NCBI GenBank assembly: GCA_904374805.1
Contig: CAJFEW010000029.1
Coordinates: 1-43,560 of the forward strand
DNA: 43,560 bases
Reading direction: 5' to 3'
Source: an uncultured Neglectibacter sp.
Lineage (GTDB): Bacteria > Bacillota > Clostridia > Oscillospirales > Acutalibacteraceae
Part shown: piece after piece, positions 1 through 8,095 of the stretch
How the letters are laid out: each line of letters begins with the position of its first letter
Position numbering within the stretch: position 1 is the first letter of the stretch
Position numbers and translations under genes: made by a program
The notes under the pieces: generated by a model
Databases searched by the model: none
Told to the model about the DNA's origin: nothing
Seen by the model: only the letters and a program-made list of their open reading frames with translations

Positions 1-2
1 AG

Positions 3-98
3 AACTACTACCTGCTGACCCTTGCGGCCATCGCCAAAGAAATCCAGCAGCGGGGCGCCAAGACGGAGTGTTCCGTCACCATCGCAGCCGGCCTTCCT
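3..98 (+). pseudogene. Fragment of a ParM/StbA-like actin-type ATPase gene
   Basis: An open frame enters from the window edge and reads NYYLLTLAAIAKEIQ, then [10 protein letters not shown]. From memory of the family, this matches the segment of ParM/StbA-like plasmid or ICE partition ATPases that precedes the conserved AAGLPL motif. After GLP the match stops: the family continues with LT-x-FG, whereas here the sequence passes straight into the antisense of the DUF4405 gene tail. The junction is therefore at roughly 95-105. It may be a remnant of a mobile element or an artefact of a contig end. The identification rests on about 32 residues seen by eye. Confidence 0.5.
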
Positions 99-516
99 CC
101 GCTTTTCGGGCCATCCCCAAAAACACGTTCCAGTGCAGTCCCAAATGCAGCGCCATGAGCAGGAACCCCCAGAAGGAGGCCAGCATGTGGAGCGTTCGGG
201 CAAAACTCATGCCGCCCTGGATGGGGAGGAAGTCAAACACATAGTTGGAGAGAATCGCTCCGTTGACCATCAGCCCCAGCATATCCAGGAGCACCAGCAC
301 ATCCACAACAATTTGGAACACCCGAAAGGGCGTGTACTTTCCCCGGAACAGGCTCTTGTACCATCCGCCGTTGAGAATATGATGCAGAATGAACAGCGCG
401 AACATCCCTGCTCCTGCCCACTCGTGGGCCACGTCCCCCCAGAACTGATACCCCATGAGAAACAGCAGGCCCAGCGTCATCAGGATGTCCACAGCAATCT
501 TGACAGTTCTTTTCAT
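76..516 (-). CDS. DUF4405 membrane protein (cytochrome b561-like)
   Basis: 146-residue integral membrane protein with about four hydrophobic segments. Histidines sit within the helices (AHEWAG, ILHHIL, RTLHML, LHLGLHW), as in DUF4405 and cytochrome b561/ferric-reductase-like haem-binding membrane proteins. The ATG at 516 is chosen over upstream options because AAGGAGAG lies at 521-528 and the residues before it show no family character. It starts 11 bp after the stop of the flavodoxin gene, so the two are one transcript. This suggests a small redox module passing electrons at the membrane (inference). The last residues, EEGRLRW, are read from the reverse of the ParM-like fragment and are probably not native, so the true C-terminus may have been replaced. 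Confidence 0.75.
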   Translation of the reverse strand: MKRTVKIAVDILMTLGLLFLMGYQFWGDVAHEWAGAGMFALFILHHILNGGWYKSLFRGKYTPFRVFQIVVDVLVLLDMLGLMVNGAILSNYVFDFLPIQGGMSFARTLHMLASFWGFLLMALHLGLHWNVFLGMARKAEEGRLRW

Positions 517-526
517 TCCACTCTCC

Positions 527-1288
527 TTACAATCCCAGGCCATCCAGCCAAGCTGCCACATTCTCAGCGGCTCCGTCCACGCTGCTGCCGTTCACATGGA
601 AACCCTCCAGAATCGTGGCGCCGGGGGCGCTGGCGGGGAGGTTGTCCAGGCTCCGGCCAAAGCCGCTGCCCCCGCTGGTGCAGAAGGGGATGAGGGTCTT
701 GCCCTCCCAGTCGTAGAACTCCAGAAAGGAGTAGATGAGCATGGGGGCGTCGCTCCACCAGTCGGGGTAGCCCACAAACACGGTGGAGTAACTGTCCCAG
801 TTCTCCACCTGGCTGGCCAGCTCCGGACGGGCGTTGTCCGCCTGCTCCTGCTGGGCCACGTCCAGTAAGGTGTTGTAATCCTCGGTGTAGGGAGTGGCCG
901 GAGCGATTTCAAACAACTCGCCGCCGGTCTCCTCCTGAATCCACCCCGCCAGCTGCTGGACATTCCCCGGGTCGCTGACACTGGGGGAGGTCATAGCGTC
1001 CACGCCCTCCTCCAGCACGGCGTTTTCCGTCCAGGAGAAGTAGGCGATGAGCACGCCGCTGTTTTCTCCTGTTTCCGAGGAGCCCTCCACGGCGGAGCTC
1101 TCCGCCGGGGCCTCACTGGGCTCTGCCAGTTGGGAGGAGGCGGCCGCGCCTTCCTCCACAGCAGAGGAAAGCTGGGAACTTTCAGACGGCGCCGGGCTGG
1201 AGAGGACGCTGGAGCTGGGCGCCGTCTGGCAGGCCGTGAAAACAATCGCCAAGGCAAAGGCCATCAGCGGGGTCAAGAGCTTTTTCAT
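527..1288 (-). CDS. Flavodoxin-domain lipoprotein
   Basis: 253 residues. A lipoprotein signal (MKKLL..VFTAC) places the lipid-modified cysteine at residue 20. A Ser/Glu/Ala-rich linker runs from about 21 to 77. A flavodoxin fold follows from about 78, opening with [13 protein letters not shown] (beta-1 and the phosphate-binding loop) and continuing with [13 protein letters not shown] and CTSGGSGFG, typical FMN-binding loops of the flavodoxin_4 type. It is probably an extracytoplasmic, membrane-anchored FMN electron carrier. AAAGGAGG precedes the ATG. It is followed directly by the DUF4405 protein and is divergent from the metallohydrolase at 1500. Such lipo-flavodoxins are often found with LysR regulators and aldo/keto reductases, as here. 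Confidence 0.85.
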   Translation of the reverse strand: MKKLLTPLMAFALAIVFTACQTAPSSSVLSSPAPSESSQLSSAVEEGAAASSQLAEPSEAPAESSAVEGSSETGENSGVLIAYFSWTENAVLEEGVDAMTSPSVSDPGNVQQLAGWIQEETGGELFEIAPATPYTEDYNTLLDVAQQEQADNARPELASQVENWDSYSTVFVGYPDWWSDAPMLIYSFLEFYDWEGKTLIPFCTSGGSGFGRSLDNLPASAPGATILEGFHVNGSSVDGAAENVAAWLDGLGL

Positions 1289-1318
1289 CAGGGAAACCTC
1301 CTTTGCTTTTCTTGTTTC

Positions 1319-1347
1319 AGTATAGCGGCTGGGTCGGAGAATGTCTA
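1319..1347 (-). promoter_or_regulatory. Promoter of the flavodoxin-DUF4405 operon
   Basis: On the minus strand TAGACA (1347-1342) and TATACT (1324-1319) are 17 bp apart, close to the sigma-A consensus and 30 bp upstream of the ATG at 1288. Confidence 0.6.
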
Positions 1348-1442
1348 ATATTTATCTTTTATCCTTTTCTATGCGTTTTTGTAATGGTTAGTAGACCGCG
1401 CTGCCATACGTTTTCCGCATTTGCCAGCATAAAAAGCAAGTA

Positions 1443-1472
1443 TTGGACACCCGGCCCATTTGCGGGTATACT
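1443..1472 (+). promoter_or_regulatory. Promoter of the metallo-beta-lactamase-fold gene
   Basis: TTGGAC (1443-1448) and TATACT (1467-1472) are 18 bp apart, 27 bp upstream of the ATG at 1500. It diverges from the flavodoxin promoter. The roughly 95 bp between the two would be the natural place for the nearby LysR protein to bind, though no clear operator is visible. Confidence 0.6.
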
Positions 1473-1499
1473 GAATACAAACAGTGAGGAGGCGGTATC

Positions 1500-2315
1500 A
1501 TGAAGAAGATCCAGGCCAAAGCGCCTGCCCCCGTTCCCTTTGGCAAAGAGGCTTTCGGCCCCCAGGAAGGCACCACCGTCCGGTGGCTGGGCGGGGCGGG
1601 AGCCCTCATCAACTGCCAGGGGACGAACATTCTCATCGACCCGGTGCTGGAGGGCTTCGACATGCCTTTGCTGGTGGAGTCCCCCCTGCAAGTGGAGGAC
1701 GTGCCCCAGGCGGACGCCATTTTGCTGACCCACAGCGACAACGACCACTTCAGCCGGGACACTTGCCGGGACCTGGCCCCGGTGTGCGTCGCCTACCACG
1801 CTCCCCGCTATGTGGCGGGGCTGTGCCGGGACATGGGCCTTCCCGGGGTGGGCCACAACATTGGGGAACCGTTCTCCGTGGGGCCGGTAAAGGTCACCCT
1901 GACCCCGGCGGACCACGCCTGGCAGAATGAAGTCCCCGGGGCGGCGGACCGGGTGTTTTTGCCCCAGGACTTCTGCGGCTTTTGGCTAGACACCCCGGAC
2001 GGCTCCCTCTGGGCGGTGGGGGACTCTCGCCTGCTGGAGGAGCACCTGCACATGCCCACCCCGGATTTGATGCTCTTTGACTTCTCCGACAGCCAATGGC
2101 ACATCGGCCTGAACAACGCGGTAAAGCTGGCCAACGCCTATCCCCACACTCCCCTGCTGCTGTGGCACTGGGGCTGTGTGGACGCGCCGGACATGGACCC
2201 CTTCAACGGGGACCCGGCGGATTTGATTGCCCGCATCCAAAACCCGGAGCGTGCCCTGGTGTTAGCTCCTGGGGAGCCGTTGGAGCTTCGCCCTTTGAAT
2301 CAGGAAACGAGATGA
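1500..2315 (+). CDS. Metallo-beta-lactamase-fold hydrolase (UlaG-like)
   Basis: 271-residue soluble protein of the MBL superfamily. It has the metal-binding signature THSDNDH at 77-83, further candidate ligands in PADHAW (H139), VGDSR (D175) and LWHWG (H223), and the early GAGALINCQGTNILIDP strand pair typical of UlaG-like and MBL-fold enzymes. The substrate cannot be read from sequence. The start is fixed by GAGGAGG about 6 bp before ATG 1500. It is transcribed away from the flavodoxin operon and towards the LysR gene, with which it shares a terminator. Its position suggests membership of the same redox or stress regulon (inference). Confidence 0.8.
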   Translation: MKKIQAKAPAPVPFGKEAFGPQEGTTVRWLGGAGALINCQGTNILIDPVLEGFDMPLLVESPLQVEDVPQADAILLTHSDNDHFSRDTCRDLAPVCVAYHAPRYVAGLCRDMGLPGVGHNIGEPFSVGPVKVTLTPADHAWQNEVPGAADRVFLPQDFCGFWLDTPDGSLWAVGDSRLLEEHLHMPTPDLMLFDFSDSQWHIGLNNAVKLANAYPHTPLLLWHWGCVDAPDMDPFNGDPADLIARIQNPERALVLAPGEPLELRPLNQETR

Positions 2316-2316
2316 A

Positions 2317-2347
2317 AAAAGGAGGCGCCTTTCAGCGTCTCCTTTTT
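2317..2347. terminator. Bidirectional terminator
   Basis: AAAAGGAGGCGC (2317-2328) pairs with GCGTCTCCTTTT (2335-2346) across a 6-nt loop with one G-U pair. A/T runs flank both sides, so it can end both the plus-strand hydrolase and the minus-strand LysR gene. Confidence 0.8.
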
Positions 2348-2362
2348 AGTACCGTCATACGG

Positions 2363-3253
2363 CTAGTATCTTTCGCTTTCCCCATACCGCTGCACCATCT
2401 GCACAAACAGGGAAGTGGCGGGGTTGAACACATGGTTTTTCTTCCAAATCAGCACGCCCCGGATGGAGCGCTCCGGCACCAGCGGCACAAACCGCAGTTG
2501 GGGACTGTGATGGATGGCCAAGGCCCCGTTTAGGCACACCGCCGCGCCAAGTCCCTCCTCCACCAGCAGAACCGTATTGGAGAGGATATTGTAGTTGGCC
2601 CGAATGTTGACCTGATGCTCCTCGCATCCCATCCAGTGAAGGATCTCCCGCCGGGAGCTGGCCCGGGAGGGCAGCAGCAGGGGCTGATCCCACAGCTCTT
2701 GCACCTGTACCTCCCTTCGCTGGGCAAAGGGGTGGTCCTCCCGTACCAAAACGCCCCACTGCTCTCGTTGAGGCAGGCGAAGAAACTCATATTTTGTGGT
2801 ATCCACCGGCTCTAAAACCAGGGCCAAATCCACTGACCCTTGGTCCACGCTTTCCCGCAGGGTATCTGCCATGCCGTTGTACAGAGTGAACTGCACCTCC
2901 GGGTAGCTGTGGGAAAACTCCTTGACCAGCCGGGCCAACGTAACGGCGCTTAGGGACTCTACCACCCCCAACGTGATGATACCGCCCACAACGCTGGTCC
3001 GCTGGGTGAACTCCCGTTCCGCACGGTCGGCCAGCTCCACAATGTCCTCCGCCCTTTGGCGGAACAGCAGGCCGTCCTCGGTGAGTGTCAAGGCCCGTTT
3101 TCCCCGCAGGAACAAAGTGGCGCCCAATTCCCGCTCCAAATCGCTCATCTGCCGGGACAAGGTGGGCTGGGTCACATGGAGCAGCTCCGCTGCCCGGGTG
3201 ATGTTCTTCTCGCTAGCGACCGCCAAGAAATAGCGCAGTGTGCGAAGTTCCAT
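2363..3253 (-). CDS. LysR-family transcriptional regulator
   Basis: 296 residues. The N-terminal winged helix-turn-helix starts MELRTLRYFLAVA and contains AAELLHVTQPTLSRQMSDLE (about 18-37), followed by the linker helix and a periplasmic-binding-protein-like effector domain (from about 90). The ATG at 3253 is preferred over the upstream in-frame start because AGGAGAG lies just before it and LysR proteins normally begin ME-L-R. The gene lies between a redox cluster and an aldo/keto reductase transcribed the same way, so it probably controls some of these genes. The inducer is unknown. Confidence 0.9.
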   Translation of the reverse strand: MELRTLRYFLAVASEKNITRAAELLHVTQPTLSRQMSDLERELGATLFLRGKRALTLTEDGLLFRQRAEDIVELADRAEREFTQRTSVVGGIITLGVVESLSAVTLARLVKEFSHSYPEVQFTLYNGMADTLRESVDQGSVDLALVLEPVDTTKYEFLRLPQREQWGVLVREDHPFAQRREVQVQELWDQPLLLPSRASSRREILHWMGCEEHQVNIRANYNILSNTVLLVEEGLGAAVCLNGALAIHHSPQLRFVPLVPERSIRGVLIWKKNHVFNPATSLFVQMVQRYGESERY

Positions 3254-3273
3254 TCTATCACTCTCCTGGGAAA

Positions 3274-3302
3274 AGCATAGCACACTCGCCAAGGTACGGC
3301 AA
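3274..3302 (-). promoter_or_regulatory. Promoter of the LysR gene
   Basis: On the minus strand TTGCCG (3302-3297) and TATGCT (3279-3274) are separated by 17 bp, 20 bp upstream of the ATG at 3253. The regulator can therefore be transcribed independently of the aldo/keto reductase 126 bp upstream. Confidence 0.5.
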
Positions 3303-3379
3303 GGGTCTGGCGTCCGTTTTCTGTCGGAAAAGGAGCCAGAAGCCCCGCCTGTGCTGCCGGCAAAACCTTCTTGCCCTAC

Positions 3380-4384
3380 TTACTTTTTCACGTCCAGCAG
3401 CTTGACCCCATCCGCCGGGTTGTGGTCGATGGCTCCCACCACCTTATGGGGCACATAGGGTTCTTCCAGAAAAGCGATGTCCTCCGCTGTGAGCTTCACG
3501 GAAAAGGCCCCTGCCGCATCATCAAAATGGGAGGCTTTTGTGGCCCCGATGATGGGGGCCGTCACGCCTTTGGCCCACTCCCACGCCAAAGCGACCTGCT
3601 GCATTTTCACGCCATACCGTTCCGCCAGCGTGTGGACCCTGCGAACGATCTCCATGTCCTGCTCCTGGGTGCTGTCGTATTTTCCCATGGCGGCCCGGTC
3701 TGTTTTGCTGCGGAGGGAGTCCGAATTCCACTGTGGCCTGGTCAAATGCCCTGCGGCCAGAGGGCTGTAAGGCATGAGGGAGACGTTCATCTGGCGGCAA
3801 ATGGGAATCAGCTCCCGCTCGTCCTCCCGATACAGCAGGTTGTAGTGGTTTTCCATGGCCACGAACGGGGCCCATCCATGGTCCCGCGCGGCCAGCTGCA
3901 TATTGTAGAACTGGTATCCATACATGGCCGATGCGCCGATGGCCCGCACCTTTCCGGAAACCACCAGGTCGTTCAATGCCTCCATAGTTTCCTCGATAGG
4001 CGTATCGTAATCGAAGCGGTGGATGATGTACAGGTCCAGATAGTCGGTGCCCAGCCGCTTCAGGCTCCCCTCAATCTCCCGGTGGATGGCCTCCGAGGAG
4101 AGACGCCCCGGGTTAAAGTAGACCTTGGAAGCGATGACCACCTTGTCCCTGGGCACATTCTTCTGGATAGCCCGGCCCAAGTACTCCTCGCTGGTGCCTT
4201 CGGAATAGCCGTTGGCCGTGTCGAAAAAGTTGATGTCCAAATCCAAGGCGTGCTTCACAATGTTTTCCATCTCCCCTTCGTCCAGGGTCCAATCGTGGAG
4301 CGTTCCAGGTTTTCCGAAGCTCATGCAGCCCACACAGAGCTTTGACACTTCGATTTCCGTGTTTCCCAATTTTGCGTATTCCAT
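3380..4384 (-). CDS. Aldo/keto reductase
   Basis: 334-residue NAD(P)H-dependent oxidoreductase of the AKR superfamily (TIM barrel). The catalytic tetrad is visible: D55 in FFDTANGY, Y60, K87 in VVIASKVY and H122 in YIIHRFD. The C-terminal cofactor region carries GAIGASAMYG and TAPIIGATKASH. AGGAGG lies 13 bp before the ATG at 4384. A -10 element TATACT (4419-4414) lies just upstream without a convincing -35. The physiological substrate is not predictable. Position next to the LysR gene and flavodoxin suggests a role in aldehyde detoxification or redox stress (inference). Confidence 0.9.
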   Translation of the reverse strand: MEYAKLGNTEIEVSKLCVGCMSFGKPGTLHDWTLDEGEMENIVKHALDLDINFFDTANGYSEGTSEEYLGRAIQKNVPRDKVVIASKVYFNPGRLSSEAIHREIEGSLKRLGTDYLDLYIIHRFDYDTPIEETMEALNDLVVSGKVRAIGASAMYGYQFYNMQLAARDHGWAPFVAMENHYNLLYREDERELIPICRQMNVSLMPYSPLAAGHLTRPQWNSDSLRSKTDRAAMGKYDSTQEQDMEIVRRVHTLAERYGVKMQQVALAWEWAKGVTAPIIGATKASHFDDAAGAFSVKLTAEDIAFLEEPYVPHKVVGAIDHNPADGVKLLDVKK

Positions 4385-4425
4385 AAGTCCGATGCCTCCT
4401 ATCTAAGTCCTTCAGTATAGCGCGT

Positions 4426-5118
4426 TTAGGATTCCGGCGTGGTTTCAAACATCCCCGCCACCCTCCGCAGCAATTCCGTCACCGGCAAATGCTGGGGACA
4501 GGCCATCTCACACTTGCGGCACTGCACGCACGCGGACACCGGGGGCGATGTTTTGGTGATATTGGCGTACCGCCGGGCGGCGTCCCCCTTGCCCTGGTAG
4601 ATGATCTCGTTGTTAGCGATCCGGAACAGATCCGGAATTTGAATGCCCTGGAGACATCCGGCAACACAGTACCGGCAGCCGGTGCAGCGGATGGTGTCCA
4701 CGTTTTCCAAACGCTGCCGGGCCGTCTCCAGCACCAGCCGTTCCATTTGGGAAAGAGGCTGGAAATGCTTCATGGTGTTTACGTTGTCCTCCATCTGTTC
4801 CATGGTGGACATGCCACTGAGAACCGTGATGATGCCGTCCAGGGAGGTGCTGTACCGCAGCGCCCAGGAGGCCAGGGAGGCCTCTGGCTCAGCGTTCTTT
4901 AGAACTTTCGCCACGTCCTCACGGACCTCCACCAAGGTGCCGCCCTTGCAAGGTTCCATCACCACCACAGGCACCCCGTGACGGCGGGCAGCCTCGTAGC
5001 ATTTCCGGGATTGGATCACATCGCCCTCCCAGTCGGCGTAGTTGATTTGCAGCTGAACGAAGTCCACCTCCGGGTGGGCGGTGAGGATTGAGGGGAGCCC
5101 CCGAAAAGCCTTGAAAAA
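4426..5118 (-). pseudogene. 4Fe-4S aldo/keto reductase, N-terminal half missing
   Basis: The frame contains only the C-terminal part of a ferredoxin-type aldo/keto reductase: ILTAHPEVDFVQLQ, INYADWEGD, GGTLVEV and LSGMSTMEQMEDN, then two cluster motifs CTGCRYCVAGC and CVQCRKCEMACPQ. Family members are about 370-390 residues and begin with a TIM-barrel segment carrying the catalytic Tyr/Lys/His. That segment is absent. Recognisable homology begins near 5090 and the frame hits TAA at 5119-5121. A GTG at 5065-5067 could start a 213-residue product, but no useful ribosome site is seen. The missing part was probably lost in the same deletion that cut the neighbouring Mbeg1-like gene. Confidence 0.8.
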
Positions 5119-6127
5119 TTAAGGAAAATCGACAATCAGAGAATTTGAATACGGACTCAAATCCCTCAAAGCCGGTGTGGGGCAGATCCGAGCGGCGCTT
5201 GGCCTCTCCTGCCTCTAAAGTATCGAATAAGTCCTTGGTAAAGGTCTCCCGCTGCTCCCGGTCCGCCGACTCGATCCACTGGTCGAAGATTTCGTTGTAG
5301 AACTTCGCCTCTTTGGAGAGCTCTTTGCGAGTGGTGAAGGAGTCCCCCTCCACCTCCCAGGTGAAGCCATCGTGCTGGGAGAGGCCAGATGCGCTGCTGG
5401 CCACGATCTTTGTGGGAGCCTCGTGCTCGAACAGGGAGCCGATGACGCTGAACTCCGGCACAATCCGCACCAGCTTGCCCTGCAGCCTTTCGTACTGCCC
5501 CAGGTCGATGATCTCCTGGCACAGGCCGGAGCCGCCGTTGCTGTACACGTTTAGAATCTGGGCCTGTTTCTCCTCCGGCAGCAGCATGGCGGCGTAGACC
5601 GCCAGGTTCCCGCCCTTGGAGTGGCCGCCCACCCGGTAGCGGCACTCCTTGCTGTCCATGGTTTTCTCCAGATAGGCCGCGGCCAGTTTCTGGGAGGGCA
5701 TCAACTGAAAGCTCATGCTGAAGTCTTCCCGCCAGCCCATGAGAGAGTCGTTTGTCCCCCGGAAGGCAACGTACACCGTGCCATCCCCCAAAGTGATGTG
5801 CAGGGCGGTGAACTCCGTCTGGGTGGCGGGGTCCTCCACATCCTCCAGCTTGGAGAGCAGCACCCCTTGGTAGCGCCTGGAGGCCGTCATGGTAGAGAGG
5901 AAGTCCTCCGACGGCCCCGAGGCACAGGTCTTTTTGCGCACCTGCTCATAGTAGAGTTGGGACACCTTCGCCAAGGTGAGGGTATTCCCTTCCTCCACAC
6001 CAGGGACGATGTGGGAAAAGTCCAGGTACGCCAGCTCGGACAGCACCAGGTTGTCCACTTCACAGAAGGGGCGCTCCTCAAAGGTCAGATCGCCCCGCCA
6101 CTTTAAATAGGTCATGATGTTTCCCAT
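4919..6127 (-). CDS. Mbeg1-like (DUF2974) alpha/beta hydrolase, C-terminus replaced
   Basis: 402-codon ORF. The first ~330 residues match the Mbeg1-like/DUF2974 family: start MGNIMTYLKWRGDLTF, EVDNLVLSELAYLDF, and the nucleophile elbow GGHSKGGNLAVYAA with the candidate catalytic serine in GHSKG. These are lipase-fold proteins of uncertain substrate. After SDLPHTGFEGFESVF the reading becomes low-complexity and out-of-frame with the aldo/keto reductase remnant (GAPLNPHRPPGGG and onward). The last 60-70 residues are therefore junk read in the wrong frame of another gene, and the native end is lost. The ATG at 6127 is supported by family similarity; its ribosome site is weak. Confidence 0.7.
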   Translation of the reverse strand: MGNIMTYLKWRGDLTFEERPFCEVDNLVLSELAYLDFSHIVPGVEEGNTLTLAKVSQLYYEQVRKKTCASGPSEDFLSTMTASRRYQGVLLSKLEDVEDPATQTEFTALHITLGDGTVYVAFRGTNDSLMGWREDFSMSFQLMPSQKLAAAYLEKTMDSKECRYRVGGHSKGGNLAVYAAMLLPEEKQAQILNVYSNGGSGLCQEIIDLGQYERLQGKLVRIVPEFSVIGSLFEHEAPTKIVASSASGLSQHDGFTWEVEGDSFTTRKELSKEAKFYNEIFDQWIESADREQRETFTKDLFDTLEAGEAKRRSDLPHTGFEGFESVFKFSDCRFSLIFQGFSGAPLNPHRPPGGGLRSAANQLRRLGGRCDPIPEMLRGCPPSRGACGGDGTLQGRHLGGGP

Positions 6128-6266
6128 AAAGCCCCGCCTTTCCGCCTTGTTTTCAGCCCAACGCCAGGGATGGGCACATACCGCTTCTATTTATCTTGTA
6201 GCGCCCTTTCTATAAACTGCAAAGGCCATTCCGCCCCTGCTGGGAAAACAAGAGCTCTTTTGAAAG

Positions 6267-8095
6267 TTAGGTGGCCACGCCGGCAAACTGGGTCATATAC
6301 AGCTGGTAGTAGCGGCCCTGCTGCTCCAACAGCTGCTGGTGGGTGCCCTGCTCCACAATGCGTCCTTGATCCATCACCACAATGAGATCGGAATCTCGAA
6401 TGGTGGACAGCCGGTGGGCAATGACAATGCTGGTGCGGTGCTCCATCACCTTTTGCATGGCAGCCTGAATGGCCTTCTCCGTGCGGGTGTCCACGTTGGA
6501 GGTGGCCTCGTCTAAAATGAGAATTTTGGGATCCGCCACGAAGGCCCGAGCAATAGCCAGCAGCTGCCGCTGGCCCTGGCTGATGTTCTCCCCCGAGCCG
6601 GTGAGGACGGTGTCATACCCCTGGGGCAGACCCCAGAGCAACTCTTGGCAGTGACTCATAGTCAAGGCTTCCTCCAGCTGCTGCTGGGTGGCGTTTTCAT
6701 TGCCGTATTGCAGATTTTGCCGGACGGTGTCGGAAAAGAGCACCGTGTCCTGAAGAACAATGGCGATGCTTTTGCGCAGGCTCTCCCGGGACACCTGGCG
6801 GATATCCTGGCCATTGATGAGGATCTTGCCGCTGTCGCTGTCATATAAGCGCAGGAGAAGGTTGACGATGGTGGTTTTGCCGCTGCCGGTGGCGCCCACC
6901 AAAGCCACCTTCTTCCCGGCAGGCACCGTCAGGGAGAAATCCCGGATGATGGGGTGCCCGGCTGGTAGGAGAAATCCACGTGCTGGAAGGTGACCGTCTC
7001 CGTGGGGCTCTCCTCCAAAGGCTGGCCGGACTTGTCCTCGTCCGCCTCGTCCAGCACGGCAAAAACCCGCTCCGCCCCGGCAATGGCCGTTTGGAGCTGG
7101 CCGTAGACCTGGGCAATCTCGTTGATGGGGCGGCTGAACTGCTTGGCGTAGACAATAAAGGCGGAGATGACGCCCACGGAAATCAGCCCGGTGATGGAGA
7201 AGTACCCGCCAAAGGCGGCGATAATCACAAAGCCAATGTTGCCAATGCAGTTCATAATGGGGCCCATGACGCCGCTGCACACATCGGTTTTGATGCCGGC
7301 CTTGGTCAGGGAGTCGGCCGTCTGGCAGAACTCCTGGGTGGTGATGTCCTGGTGGTTGTAGGCCACCACAGTGGGGTAGCCGGAGACCATCTCCTCCACC
7401 GTGCCGTTGAGCTGGCCCAGGAGCATTTGGCGCTCCCGGGAAAACTTGCGCACCTTGCCGGAGAGGATTTTCGTGGCAAGGACCGTGAGAATCACCGTGG
7501 CAAAGCTGAGCAGGGCCAGCTGCCAGCAGTACCACAGCATGATGGCCACGGTGCCCACAATGGTCAGCGCCCCGGAGAACAGGGACGGCAAGGACTGGGA
7601 CACAGTGGTGGAGATGTTCTCCACGTCGTTGGTCATGCGGCTCATCACATCCCCATGAGAATGGGCGTCCAGGTAGCGCACGGGCAAATCCAGCAGCTTG
7701 CCGAACAGCTCCTCCCGCAGGCGGCCCACAATCCGCTGGCTGAGCTTGGCGCTGATGAGCCCCTGGAGCAGCTGGCTGCCGCTGTAGAGCAGGTACACCG
7801 CCAGCATCAGAGCCAAGGTGGGCCACAGGCTGCTCCCCTGCTCCCCGGCGATGATGTCGATGGCGCTGCTTTGCAGGCTGGGGGCGAACACGCCGCACAG
7901 CGTGCCGAACACCACCACGCCCAGCATGGCAGCCACCATGGCTTTCTCCCGGACAAAGTAAGCTACCAGCCGCCGGAGGGTGGCGCCCAAGTTTTCCGCG
8001 TGCTCTGTGAGGCCGAAGCGCTCGTGGTGGCCCATACCAGGAAGGGTGCGCTCCAGCAGGCTTTTGTTGTTCTGGAGGTTATTCGGCTCACTCAT
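6267..8095 (-). pseudogene. ABC exporter half-transporter, canonical ATPase site, one frameshift
   Basis: Membrane-domain plus ATPase fusion of about 609 residues, split by a missing base near 6957-6959. The upstream frame ends ..[10 protein letters not shown] and the downstream frame resumes ..[14 protein letters not shown]. Adding one G restores [15 protein letters not shown]. It has six transmembrane helices, Walker [10 protein letters not shown], signature ISQGQ and Walker [13 protein letters not shown] with the catalytic Glu. The ATG at 8095 is preferred over 8104 because GAGGAGG is immediately next to the latter. It overlaps the stop of the upstream half-transporter by 8 bp, so the two are translationally coupled. 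This would be the catalytically competent half of a heterodimeric multidrug exporter of the BmrCD/LmrCD/TM287-288 type. Confidence 0.85.

Noticed and set aside
1402..1409. TGCCATAC shared with 21292-21299 as a common LysR operator
   Set aside because: An 8-bp match at two sites in 43 kb is expected by chance often enough, and there is no symmetry.
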